Shown here piece after piece: positions 25,738 to 33,344 of a stretch of DNA of 57,065 nt (position 1 is its first letter; each line of letters starts with the position of its first letter). A program made the translations under genes and the position numbers. Below the pieces are notes generated by a model. That model worked only from the letters and a program-made list of their open reading frames with translations, made no database searches and was not told the origin of the DNA. The stretch is from contig JAFYNL010000010.1 of the NCBI GenBank assembly GCA_017548075.1, forward strand, positions 1 through 57,065, given 5' to 3'. The stretch is from Bacteroidaceae bacterium. GTDB taxonomy: Bacteria > Bacteroidota > Bacteroidia > Bacteroidales > Bacteroidaceae.

Positions 25738-26316
25738 ATGAGAAAGACAATGATTGTGGCAGTTCTGGCTCTTTTGAGCAGTACTGCAGTATGCGCCCAA
25801 GAGCGTATGAGTCAAGAAGAACGTGAAAAAGCAATTGCTGAACGCATTGAAAGAGCAGCAGATCGCGTGGCTGGTGACTTCAAGCTGAAGGATGATGCAA
25901 AGAAGTCATTCATTGCAACCTACACAGCTTACCAGAAGGAAATGTTCGCAACCAATCAGTTCCAAGGTCAGCGTCCAGAGCAAGCTGGTCGTAACGAAGA
26001 GAAGAAAGAGCTGAGCGCAGAAGAGGCTCAGGCTCAGATCAAGCAGACTTTCGAACGTCAAGAGCAGCAGATTGCAACAATGCAAAAGCGTCTGGAGGTC
26101 CAGAAGAAGTATGCAGAAGAGTTCGCTAAAGTGCTTACTCCTCAGCAAGTACTGCAGGTTCTCACTCCTCAACGCGGTCAAGGTGGCAATCGCGACCAGC
26201 AGCGTCGTAATAATGGCGAAGGCGGTCAGCGTGGAAACTTTGGTGGTGGCCGTGGTGGCTTCGGCGGTGGCTTTGGTGGTCCTGGCGGTTTCGGCGGTCC
26301 TGGCGGCGGCTTCTAA
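25738..26316 (+). CDS. Secreted LTxxQ-motif (Spy/CpxP-like) protein with Gly-rich tail
   Basis: This 192-residue exported protein has a signal peptide ending near VCAQE (residue 20). A helical, charged core (about 25-145) carries LTPQQ at 133-137 and a second LTPQ at 142-145, the motif of the Spy/CpxP periplasmic chaperone family. The last 45 residues are Gly, Arg and Asn rich (GGGRGGFGGGFGGPGG), probably disordered. Spy-like proteins buffer misfolded envelope proteins, so a stress role is likely but not shown. A strong terminator follows. The gene is monocistronic. Confidence 0.78.
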   Translation: MRKTMIVAVLALLSSTAVCAQERMSQEEREKAIAERIERAADRVAGDFKLKDDAKKSFIATYTAYQKEMFATNQFQGQRPEQAGRNEEKKELSAEEAQAQIKQTFERQEQQIATMQKRLEVQKKYAEEFAKVLTPQQVLQVLTPQRGQGGNRDQQRRNNGEGGQRGNFGGGRGGFGGGFGGPGGFGGPGGGF

Positions 26317-26353
26317 GAAGTCCGACAGAAATTAAAATCAACGAAACATAAAG

Positions 26354-26389
26354 AAAAAGGTTCAAAGTCTTGCCGCTTTGGACCTTTTT
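26354..26389 (+). terminator. Intrinsic terminator after the LTxxQ gene
   Basis: A 14-base stem (AAAAAGGTTCAAAG / CTTTGGACCTTTTT, one G-U pair) with an eight-base loop ends in a T run. The -7 element of the next gene (26393-26400) begins directly after the T run. Confidence 0.9.
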
Positions 26390-26392
26390 TTA

Positions 26393-26400
26393 TATATTTG
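26393..26400 (+). promoter_or_regulatory. -7 element TATATTTG for the carboxyspermidine dehydrogenase-recA operon
   Basis: TATATTTG lies 27 bases before the ATG at 26428, and its upstream half would fall within the preceding terminator stem. No other promoter is visible before recA. Confidence 0.7.
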
Positions 26401-26427
26401 CATTCGCAAACAAAAACAATTCTAACA

Positions 26428-27660
26428 ATGGGAAGAGTACTGATTATAGGAGCTGGCGGCGTAGCTACCGTAGCGGCTCACAAGGTTTGTCAGAATCCTG
26501 ACATTTTTACTGAAGTAATGATTGCAAGCCGAACAGAGAAGAAATGTATTGCTTTGGCTGAGGTTCTTAACAAGAAATATGGCACGAAGGTAACGACTGC
26601 TCAAGTCGATGCCGATAGTGTGGAGCAGCTTGTAAAGCTGTTGAGTAGTTACAAGCCCGATATTGTAATGAATCTTGCTCTGCCTTATCAGGACCTTACC
26701 ATTATGGAGGCTTGTCTGCAGACGGGTTGCAACTATCTCGATACGGCTAACTACGAGCCCAAAGATGAAGCGCATTTCGAGTACTCTTGGCAATGGGCTT
26801 ATCGCGAGAGATTCGAGAAAGCAGGGCTTTGCGCCATTCTTGGTTGCGGCTTCGACCCAGGTGTAACGAGCATCTTTACTGCCTATGCCGCCAAGCATCA
26901 CTTCGATGAGATTCAGTATCTCGACATTGTGGATTGCAACGCAGGCAATCACCACAAGGCTTTCGCCACGAACTTCAACCCCGAAATCAATATTCGCGAG
27001 ATTACCCAGAAAGGCCTTTATTGGGAAAACGGCAAGTATATCGAGACGGAACCGATGGAGATTCATAAGCCTTTAACCTATCCTGGCATCGGACCTAAAG
27101 AGAGTTATCTGCTCCATCATGAAGAGATAGAGTCGCTCGTCATCAATTATCCGACCATCAAGAGGGCGCGTTTCTGGATGACTTTCGGACAGCAGTACCT
27201 CACTTATCTTGATGTAATCCAGAACATTGGCATGAGTCGTATTGATGAAGTCGAGTATAAAGCACCCAAAGCAGATGGTTCTGGCGATGCAGTTGTCAAG
27301 ATTGTTCCCCTCCAGTTCCTCAAGGCAGTATTGCCCAATCCACAAGATCTTGGCGAGAACTACGATGGAGAGACGAGCATAGGCTGTCGCATCCGTGGCC
27401 TTAGAGGAGGAAACGAGCACACATATTATATATATAATAACTGCTCGCACCAAGCTGCATATGAAGAAACGGGCATGCAAGGCGTCAGCTACACCACAGG
27501 TGTGCCGGCCATGATTGGTGCCATGATGTTCCTTAAGGGACTTTGGAGCAAGCCAGGCGTCCATAATGTTGAGGAGTTCGACCCAGATCCTTTCATGGAA
27601 CAGCTTAACAGTCAAGGCCTTCCTTGGCATGAAATTCACGACGGAGACCTTGAACTTTGA
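26428..27660 (+). CDS. Carboxy(nor)spermidine dehydrogenase (saccharopine dehydrogenase family)
   Basis: This 410-residue NAD(P)H-dependent enzyme condenses putrescine (or diaminopropane) with aspartate semialdehyde to carboxyspermidine, the Bacteroidales route to spermidine. The Rossmann start [17 protein letters not shown] and [20 protein letters not shown] are typical, as is [15 protein letters not shown] near the end. The partner decarboxylase (nspC) is not in this window. The ATG at 26428 places the Rossmann strand at the N-terminus. recA follows after 29 bases without a promoter. Confidence 0.88.
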   Translation: MGRVLIIGAGGVATVAAHKVCQNPDIFTEVMIASRTEKKCIALAEVLNKKYGTKVTTAQVDADSVEQLVKLLSSYKPDIVMNLALPYQDLTIMEACLQTGCNYLDTANYEPKDEAHFEYSWQWAYRERFEKAGLCAILGCGFDPGVTSIFTAYAAKHHFDEIQYLDIVDCNAGNHHKAFATNFNPEINIREITQKGLYWENGKYIETEPMEIHKPLTYPGIGPKESYLLHHEEIESLVINYPTIKRARFWMTFGQQYLTYLDVIQNIGMSRIDEVEYKAPKADGSGDAVVKIVPLQFLKAVLPNPQDLGENYDGETSIGCRIRGLRGGNEHTYYIYNNCSHQAAYEETGMQGVSYTTGVPAMIGAMMFLKGLWSKPGVHNVEEFDPDPFMEQLNSQGLPWHEIHDGDLEL

Positions 27661-27689
27661 TAACAGACAAACAATTAAACAACAATAAT

Positions 27690-28721
27690 ATGGCAAAGAA
27701 AGAAAACGTAAGCGCTGCTCCTGCAGAAATGACAGAGAAGATGAAAGCTCTGAAAGCTGCTATGGAGAAGATAGAAAAGGACTTCGGCAAGGGCTCCATC
27801 ATGAAGCTAGGCGAAGAGAGAATCGACAATATACAGGTCATTCCTACAGGTTCTATCGCACTTGACTACGCGCTTGGTGTGGGTGGTTACCCAAGAGGAA
27901 GAATCGTAGAAATATATGGTCCGGAGTCTTCAGGCAAGACAACTTTGGCCATTCATGCTATTGCAGAAGTTCAGAAGCAAGGTGGTATAGCAGCTTTTAT
28001 TGATGCAGAGCATGCCTTCGACCGCTTCTATGCAGCCAATCTTGGCGTGAATGTCGATGAACTTCTCATCTCTCAACCCGACAACGGAGAACAGGCTTTG
28101 GACATAGCTGACCAGTTGATTCGTAGTGCGGCAGTAGATATCATCGTCATCGACTCTGTGGCTGCTTTGACTCCAAAAGCAGAGATAGAGGGCGATATGG
28201 GTGACAATAAGGTTGGTTTGCAAGCCCGTCTGATGAGTCAGGCCTTGAGAAAACTTACTGCAACCATCAATAAGACGAATACCACTTGCATCTTCATCAA
28301 CCAACTTCGCGAGAAAATTGGTGTCATGTTCGGCAATCCTGAAACAACCACAGGTGGTAATGCGCTGAAGTTCTACGCTTCTGTTCGTCTCGACATCCGT
28401 AAGTCCTCACCCATTAAGGATGGTGAAACTATCATTGGTAACGAGGTGAAAGTCAAGGTGGTAAAGAACAAAGTGGCTCCTCCTTTCCGTCGTGCAGAGT
28501 TCGAAATCATGTATGGCGAAGGCATCTGCCGTATTGGTGAGGTTGTTGACCTTGGCGTCAACTTCAATATACTTGAGAAGAGCGGATCCTGGTACAGTTA
28601 CAAAGGCTCTAAACTTGGGCAAGGTAAAGAAGCCACAAAGGCAGTTTTGCGTGACAATCCAGAACTTTGCGAAGAGATTACCAACTTGATTTATGAGGCA
28701 ATGAACACTAAGAAAGCATAA
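27690..28721 (+). CDS. recA: Recombinase RecA
   Basis: This 343-residue ATPase forms filaments on single-stranded DNA for homologous recombination and SOS induction. Walker A is GPESSGKT, Walker B is [10 protein letters not shown], and the L2 region [25 protein letters not shown] is nearly invariant. The start is MAKKENVS at 27690. The frame is open 11 codons upstream but overlaps the previous gene. I see no SOS-box-like sequence in the 29-base gap, and co-transcription with the polyamine gene is likely. Confidence 0.98.
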   Translation: MAKKENVSAAPAEMTEKMKALKAAMEKIEKDFGKGSIMKLGEERIDNIQVIPTGSIALDYALGVGGYPRGRIVEIYGPESSGKTTLAIHAIAEVQKQGGIAAFIDAEHAFDRFYAANLGVNVDELLISQPDNGEQALDIADQLIRSAAVDIIVIDSVAALTPKAEIEGDMGDNKVGLQARLMSQALRKLTATINKTNTTCIFINQLREKIGVMFGNPETTTGGNALKFYASVRLDIRKSSPIKDGETIIGNEVKVKVVKNKVAPPFRRAEFEIMYGEGICRIGEVVDLGVNFNILEKSGSWYSYKGSKLGQGKEATKAVLRDNPELCEEITNLIYEAMNTKKA

Positions 28722-28743
28722 GTTGTCTTATTCCTTATAAAAG

Positions 28744-28775
28744 CAAGGCGCACCTCAATTTTTGAAGTGCGCCTT
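28744..28775 (+). terminator. Terminator-like hairpin after recA
   Basis: A ten-base stem (CAAGGCGCAC / GTGCGCCTTG) with an inner TCAA/TTGA pairing lies 22 bases after the recA stop. The tail is TTGTTGTTG, not a pure T run. It sits just before repeat array F and could serve both convergent genes. Confidence 0.75.
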
Positions 28776-28786
28776 GTTGTTGTTCA

Positions 28787-28874
28787 AAACGTAACGTGTT
28801 ATGATCGCCAACGTAACACGTTAAGATTGTCAACGTAACACGTTATGATTGCAAACGTAACGTGCCGTGTTTTC
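28787..28874. repeat. 22-bp dyad repeat array F (4 units)
   Basis: Units lie at 28787-28808, 28809-28830, 28831-28852 and 28853-28874, between convergent recA and rny. The array ends 8 bases before the rny stop codon at 28883. Units 2 and 3 differ at only two bases over 22. Unit 4 is degenerate on its right arm. Confidence 0.9.
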
Positions 28875-28882
28875 TGACGTGA

Positions 28883-30445
28883 CTATTTTGCGTAAGCAAT
28901 GGAGCGTGTCTCGCGAATGACTGTAATCTTGACTTGTCCAGGATACGTCATTTCGTTCTGAATCTTTGTGGCAATGTCTGTGCTCAATTGCTCAGTTTGC
29001 TTGTCGTCAATCTTATCGGCTCCAACGATGACACGCAACTCTCTACCAGCTTGGATTGCATAGGTCTTAACCACACCAGGATGGCTCATGGCAATATCTT
29101 CTAAGTCCTTAAGACGCTTGATATAAGCCTCCACAATCTCACGACGAGCACCAGGTCGAGCTCCACTTATGGCGTCACAGACTTGTACGATAGGAGCAAG
29201 CAGAGTGGTCATCTCCATTTCATCGTGGTGAGCGCCAATCGCGTTGCAAATTTCGGGTTTTTCCTTGTACTTCTCAGCAAGTTTTGCACCATAAAGAGCA
29301 TGTGGCAATTCAGGTTCCTCATCAGGCACTTTGCCGATATCATGCAAGAGACCAGCACGCTTTGCTTTCTTCGGATTAAGTCCCAACTCGCTTGCCATGA
29401 CGGCACAAAGGTTGGCTGTTTCGCGAGCATGCTGTAACAAGTTTTGTCCGTAACTGCTGCGATACTTCATCTTACCAACGATGCGAACCAGTTCGGGATG
29501 CAGTCCATGCACGCCCAAGTCGATGGTAGTGCGCTTGCCCACCTCGAGGATTTCCTCGTCAATCTGCTTTTTGACCTTAGCCACAACCTCCTCAATACGA
29601 GCAGGATGTATGCGTCCATCGGATACAAGTTGATGCAGAGCCAATCGACATATCTCGCGACGAACGGGATCGAAGGCGCTTATAACGATTGCTTCAGGAG
29701 TATCATCTACGACAATCTCCACGCCTGTGGCAGCTTCGAGGGCACGAATGTTACGTCCTTCACGACCAATGATTCGTCCTTTTACCTCGTCGTTATCAAT
29801 GTGGAAAACAGTTACGGAGTTCTCGACGGCTGTTTCTGTGGCAACACGCTGAATGGTCTGAATGATGATACGCTTGGCCTCCTTAGTGGCAGTCATGCGA
29901 GCATCGTCCATAATCTCATTGATATAAGCGGCAGCATTGGTCTTTGCTTCGTCCTTTAACGACTCAACAAGACGCTCGCGAGCCTCTTCAACACTCAGTC
30001 CGGAAATCTCCTCAAGTTTTGTCCTCTCTTGATTGATAAGGTCGGAGAAACGGGCATTCACTTCCTCTTCCTTCTTTTCGAGCAGAGCTTGCTGAGTTTC
30101 CATACGCTGACGTTGTGCGTCGGCTTCTTGCTTACGGCGAGTCAACTCATCTTGTTTCTGATTGAGTTGCATCTCACGTTGCTTGATACGATTCTCAGAC
30201 TGCTGTATCTGTTGATTGTGCTGGCGTACTTCCTTCTCAAGTTCAGTACGTTTGCTCAGGAACTTCTCCTTAACCTCAAGCAGTTTCTTCTGCTTGATGA
30301 CTTCAGCCTCTTGCTCAGCATTTTCGCGAGCCTCCTTGACGAGCGCCTTCTTTTTAGCAGGCACAAAGGCAAAATACCATATTGCCACAAGGACAATGAA
30401 TAGTATTATAGCAACCAAGAGGGCAACTATGATGTCTGTTGTCAT
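28883..30445 (-). CDS. rny: Ribonuclease Y
   Basis: This 520-residue endoribonuclease starts mRNA decay. It has an N-terminal membrane helix ([23 protein letters not shown]), a long coiled coil (about 30-200), a KH domain with [20 protein letters not shown], and an HD domain with [14 protein letters not shown]. Length and order match the family. It lies downstream of zapA by 51 bases and is the last gene of that small operon. Confidence 0.97.
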   Translation of the reverse strand: MTTDIIVALLVAIILFIVLVAIWYFAFVPAKKKALVKEARENAEQEAEVIKQKKLLEVKEKFLSKRTELEKEVRQHNQQIQQSENRIKQREMQLNQKQDELTRRKQEADAQRQRMETQQALLEKKEEEVNARFSDLINQERTKLEEISGLSVEEARERLVESLKDEAKTNAAAYINEIMDDARMTATKEAKRIIIQTIQRVATETAVENSVTVFHIDNDEVKGRIIGREGRNIRALEAATGVEIVVDDTPEAIVISAFDPVRREICRLALHQLVSDGRIHPARIEEVVAKVKKQIDEEILEVGKRTTIDLGVHGLHPELVRIVGKMKYRSSYGQNLLQHARETANLCAVMASELGLNPKKAKRAGLLHDIGKVPDEEPELPHALYGAKLAEKYKEKPEICNAIGAHHDEMEMTTLLAPIVQVCDAISGARPGARREIVEAYIKRLKDLEDIAMSHPGVVKTYAIQAGRELRVIVGADKIDDKQTEQLSTDIATKIQNEMTYPGQVKITVIRETRSIAYAK

Positions 30446-30496
30446 GAATTATAAAAGTTAGATAATGTGTTAATATTCGGGGTCACTTACTCTTTC

Positions 30497-30787
30497 TTAC
30501 TTTGTGATGAGTGCGGCCTCGACTTCTTCAAGCAGTGGACGAAGATGTTCTAATACAGGTTCTGCATCGAAGTTTGACTCGTGTCGCTTGCTCTGAACGG
30601 CAATGTCGAGAATGGTCATAACAAGATACATTTCTGAATTCTGTCCGGGATAACTGCTTGTATAAAAGCTGAATCTCTCCTTGATAAGCTTTTCTGCCTG
30701 ACGATAAATGTATTCTTCGTCACGCTTAATGGTCATGGGCAGCGTCCATGAGCCGAAGTGGAGAGTTATTGATAGGGTGTCATCCAT
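30497..30787 (-). CDS. zapA: Cell division protein ZapA
   Basis: This 96-residue protein matches ZapA, which bundles FtsZ at the division ring. The N-terminal strand-rich head (ITLHFGSWTLPMTIKRDEEYIYRQAEKLIKER) is followed by a helix with DIAVQSKRHE. It lies 7 bases after the preceding small coiled-coil gene and 51 bases before rny, an arrangement often seen in Bacteroidales. Confidence 0.85.
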   Translation of the reverse strand: MDDTLSITLHFGSWTLPMTIKRDEEYIYRQAEKLIKERFSFYTSSYPGQNSEMYLVMTILDIAVQSKRHESNFDAEPVLEHLRPLLEEVEAALITK

Positions 30788-30794
30788 AATTCTA

Positions 30795-31094
30795 TTACTC
30801 TGTTACTTTAAGCATTGAGATGCACCGGTCAATATCGCGCACCATCGTTCTGATACGGCCTCGCATGTCTTTGACATCATTGTCGGCCATGTCGATGTAT
30901 TTTGCCATCTTGAGATGGCTGTATTGTTCCTTGAGCTCTTCGTTTTGAACCTGCAGTTTCTGGATTTCGTCATCTTTTTCGCTGAGTTGTTTGCGCAGAT
31001 TCTCTTGCTCATCAATCAGTTCTTTTTGCTGCATGATAAGCTGCCTAACGCGTGTCTCCAACTGGATGAGAATGTCTTTCAAGTTGTGATTCAT
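30795..31094 (-). CDS. Small coiled-coil protein upstream of zapA
   Basis: This 99-residue protein is almost wholly helical, with Leu/Glu/Gln heptads from about 5 to 65 (LETRVRQLIMQQKELIDEQENLRKQL). It has no signal peptide. Position and shape resemble ZapB-like partners of ZapA, but sequence alone does not prove this. It is the first gene of the operon and follows a clear -7 element. Confidence 0.75.
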   Translation of the reverse strand: MNHNLKDILIQLETRVRQLIMQQKELIDEQENLRKQLSEKDDEIQKLQVQNEELKEQYSHLKMAKYIDMADNDVKDMRGRIRTMVRDIDRCISMLKVTE

Positions 31095-31118
31095 AACGAA
31101 AATAACTCAATTTGCTGG

Positions 31119-31126
31119 CAAAGATA
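31119..31126 (-). promoter_or_regulatory. -7 element TATCTTTG for the zapA-rny operon
   Basis: The complement of CAAAGATA reads TATCTTTG, 24 bases upstream of the first gene of the operon. The adjoining 31129-31139 is a run of nine T on the plus strand. Confidence 0.65.
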
Positions 31127-31151
31127 ATACTTTTTTTTTCAATATGCAAGT

Positions 31152-31778
31152 TTATTGCTCACTATTTTTTTTCGGTTCCTTTTTTGCGAGCATTACAATG
31201 GTGTGAACATATTCAGTCATCCATTGTTCTGTGTAGCCGAGTGTGTTCTGGTATTTCCTAATGGCAATGCAGGTTTTGCGCACACCATCGTCCTTCCACT
31301 CATTGGTTGTGAGAATCTGATGAATCTGCTTTGCCACCATTTCACGAAGTGCTCCGCGGAAGAAACTCGGCAGTCGCATCTTCCATTGCATCAGGTTGCC
31401 CATCAACATCATTAGGTCTTGACTGAAACCTTGGAACTGAATGAGATAGCTTTGAGCGTCTTGTATCTTGTGACAATGCTTGCGAATGCTGCCGTCGATT
31501 TCTGTGAAGAAGTCATCGCTAATGCCATATATGCCCTGAATGAGCTTGCGGCAATGTTTCTTTTCTGCAAGTCCAAGTTTGTTGTTGAGAGTAGCAACGT
31601 GATAGGTTTGCTTGAATATGCGCAGGTCGGGCAATGCTCCAAGATTGTTGATACCAATCTGTGCAGCCATTACTGCCTGATAATAGACTCGGATGAGGAG
31701 CATGAAATCCTCCATTCCGCCTACTTTTGTCTGTTCTTTTTCCTTGTTTCTTCCAAATAGTTTGCTGAATATAGACAT
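31152..31778 (-). CDS. Conserved hypothetical protein, cytoplasmic, all-helical
   Basis: I do not recognise this 208-residue protein. It has no signal peptide or membrane segment. Predicted structure is mainly helices with several aromatic and Met clusters (SQDLMMLMGNLMQWKMRLPSFFRGAL). The N- and C-terminal ends are Lys/Glu rich. It follows the sugar transferase by 23 bases on the same strand, so the two are probably co-transcribed. This hints at a role in surface polysaccharide work without proving it. Confidence 0.7.
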   Translation of the reverse strand: MSIFSKLFGRNKEKEQTKVGGMEDFMLLIRVYYQAVMAAQIGINNLGALPDLRIFKQTYHVATLNNKLGLAEKKHCRKLIQGIYGISDDFFTEIDGSIRKHCHKIQDAQSYLIQFQGFSQDLMMLMGNLMQWKMRLPSFFRGALREMVAKQIHQILTTNEWKDDGVRKTCIAIRKYQNTLGYTEQWMTEYVHTIVMLAKKEPKKNSEQ

Positions 31779-31801
31779 AAATGTTTGTTGCGTTTAATAC
31801 A

Positions 31802-33151
31802 TTATATATAATTGATGGTTTTTGCTTTTGATTTGCTTAGAAGAGTGCCGAGACGGTGAAACATGATGCGCAAATCGAGCCAGAAGCCCCAATTGCGGCA
31901 GTACCAAACATCAGCCTTCGTGCTTCCCTTGGGTTGTGTGGCAAAGTGAAAACTTGTGATGCCAGCTTTAAGATTACACCCAGAAGCGAAGAGTTGTTTC
32001 AGTTCACGACGGTAGTCGGTATAATGTTCTGGTCGCATCATTTGTGAACCAACAATCGTCATGTTGCCCCACAATACACAAAGGAACTGAGGTAGCAACT
32101 CGAGTTTAGTACGCATTAAGAACTTTCCGAATTGGAAATAGCCGGGATCATTGATGCCATCGAGAAAAGAAGGAGCTGCTTCATAGTGGCGTGTACGGAA
32201 AGTAAGGCATTGAAATGTCTTTCCATTCATGCCGCACATATGTCTAGTAACAAGGACTGGGCCTCGACTTTGCCTTTTGATTATGACAAAAGCAAAGGCA
32301 GCAAAGATGGGGAAGATGGTAAGCAGGACAAGAAGACTCAACACAATGTCTGTTAGACGCTTAACCAGTCTGTTGACAAAGCTCTGCAAAGGAAGTTTGG
32401 TTGGTGAGAGAACAGAGATTGTTCCGCGGCATTCGCTTCTCATTTCCTTGTTTAATGCACTCACAGGTTGCGGAAGAAGATGTAGGATTAAACCTTGCTC
32501 TCGGCACAGATGAGCTATCGTCTCAAGTCCTGTTGCGGGCAAAGCAGACGGGACACAATAGACGCTTCCCGTTTCTGGATGTGCTGTGAGATATTCTGTA
32601 AACTGTTGTGTAGCCTGCTCTGTCTCTGTAAGTCGAGTTAACTTCAAGCCATAAGTGTTTTGTTGTAAAGCTTGTTGCTGCCAAATTGTTTCTTCGTTGC
32701 AGATAAGAACTCCGTGTTCGAGGTGAGCAGATTGCGTGCAATAACGGATGAACCAACCATTGAGAATAAGGCGTTCAACAGTAAGCACAATGAAGAAAAG
32801 AAGGCAACTGAGGAACTGGAGGGAATTCCTTTCGGTAAAGACGGCAAAGGCAAGCACACTAACGGCTAGAGCCGTCTTCATTGCACAAGCTATCACTTCG
32901 TCGCGACGAGCTGTTCTACTATAAGCATTGTTGGGAATGAAGTGTGATACGACCACGAGGAACACAAGTCCCCATCCAAGATGTACGAACCATATGAACG
33001 GATGAACATCTCCCGCCTTTATGCCCAGCAATAGCGTAGCTGCATAAACGCCTCCAGCCCAAATGAATGCTTCGGCCAGAAGCGTCAGACTATTGCGAAG
33101 CCAATGTTGCGTTTTGTGTCGAGCAGATATATGTGTTGTTTCTTTTTGCAT
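31802..33151 (-). CDS. Polyprenyl-phosphate sugar transferase family protein, divergent active site
   Basis: This 449-residue membrane protein has about four N-terminal helices, a soluble middle part (about 145-250), a further helix (266-292) and a C-terminal bacterial sugar-transferase domain. The family normally moves sugar-1-phosphate to undecaprenyl phosphate to start capsule or O-antigen synthesis. Here the core is changed: FRT (318-320) is followed by RHYEA and not the usual D/E catalytic pair. LDELPQ is LELLPQ (350-355), and VGPRP has become VGSQMMRP (367-374). Either a divergent subgroup or loss of the transfer step is possible. It is divergent from wzc. Confidence 0.75.
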   Translation of the reverse strand: MQKETTHISARHKTQHWLRNSLTLLAEAFIWAGGVYAATLLLGIKAGDVHPFIWFVHLGWGLVFLVVVSHFIPNNAYSRTARRDEVIACAMKTALAVSVLAFAVFTERNSLQFLSCLLFFIVLTVERLILNGWFIRYCTQSAHLEHGVLICNEETIWQQQALQQNTYGLKLTRLTETEQATQQFTEYLTAHPETGSVYCVPSALPATGLETIAHLCREQGLILHLLPQPVSALNKEMRSECRGTISVLSPTKLPLQSFVNRLVKRLTDIVLSLLVLLTIFPIFAAFAFVIIKRQSRGPVLVTRHMCGMNGKTFQCLTFRTRHYEAAPSFLDGINDPGYFQFGKFLMRTKLELLPQFLCVLWGNMTIVGSQMMRPEHYTDYRRELKQLFASGCNLKAGITSFHFATQPKGSTKADVWYCRNWGFWLDLRIMFHRLGTLLSKSKAKTINYI

Positions 33152-33188
33152 TGTAGAAGAGATGTGTTATATGCACATACACCGTAGG

Positions 33189-33196
33189 CAAAGTTA
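33189..33196 (-). promoter_or_regulatory. -7 element TAACTTTG for the sugar transferase operon
   Basis: The complement of CAAAGTTA reads TAACTTTG, 37 bases upstream of the sugar transferase start, in the shared divergent region with wzc. Confidence 0.6.
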
Positions 33197-33290
33197 CAAC
33201 ATTTTGTTCGATATGTGGCCTTATCGACATAGAAATCTTTCTTAAAGATAATTTTTCCGTCAAATTCTTTAACATTATTATAATAATTTG

Positions 33291-33298
33291 TATCTTTG
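33291..33298 (+). promoter_or_regulatory. -7 element TATCTTTG for wzc
   Basis: TATCTTTG lies 46 bases before the wzc ATG and follows an A/T-rich stretch. No perfect TTTG is seen at the -33 spacing. Confidence 0.65.
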
Positions 33299-33344
33299 CA
33301 CGCTGATTGGCATATAGTGGAATCAAATCAAATATCAAAGATAT

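Noticed and set aside
30446-31151. A 6S RNA gene near zapA, as found in Proteobacteria.
   Set aside because: The gaps are 51, 7 and 57 bases, too short for a 6S RNA, and no typical open-bubble structure is seen.
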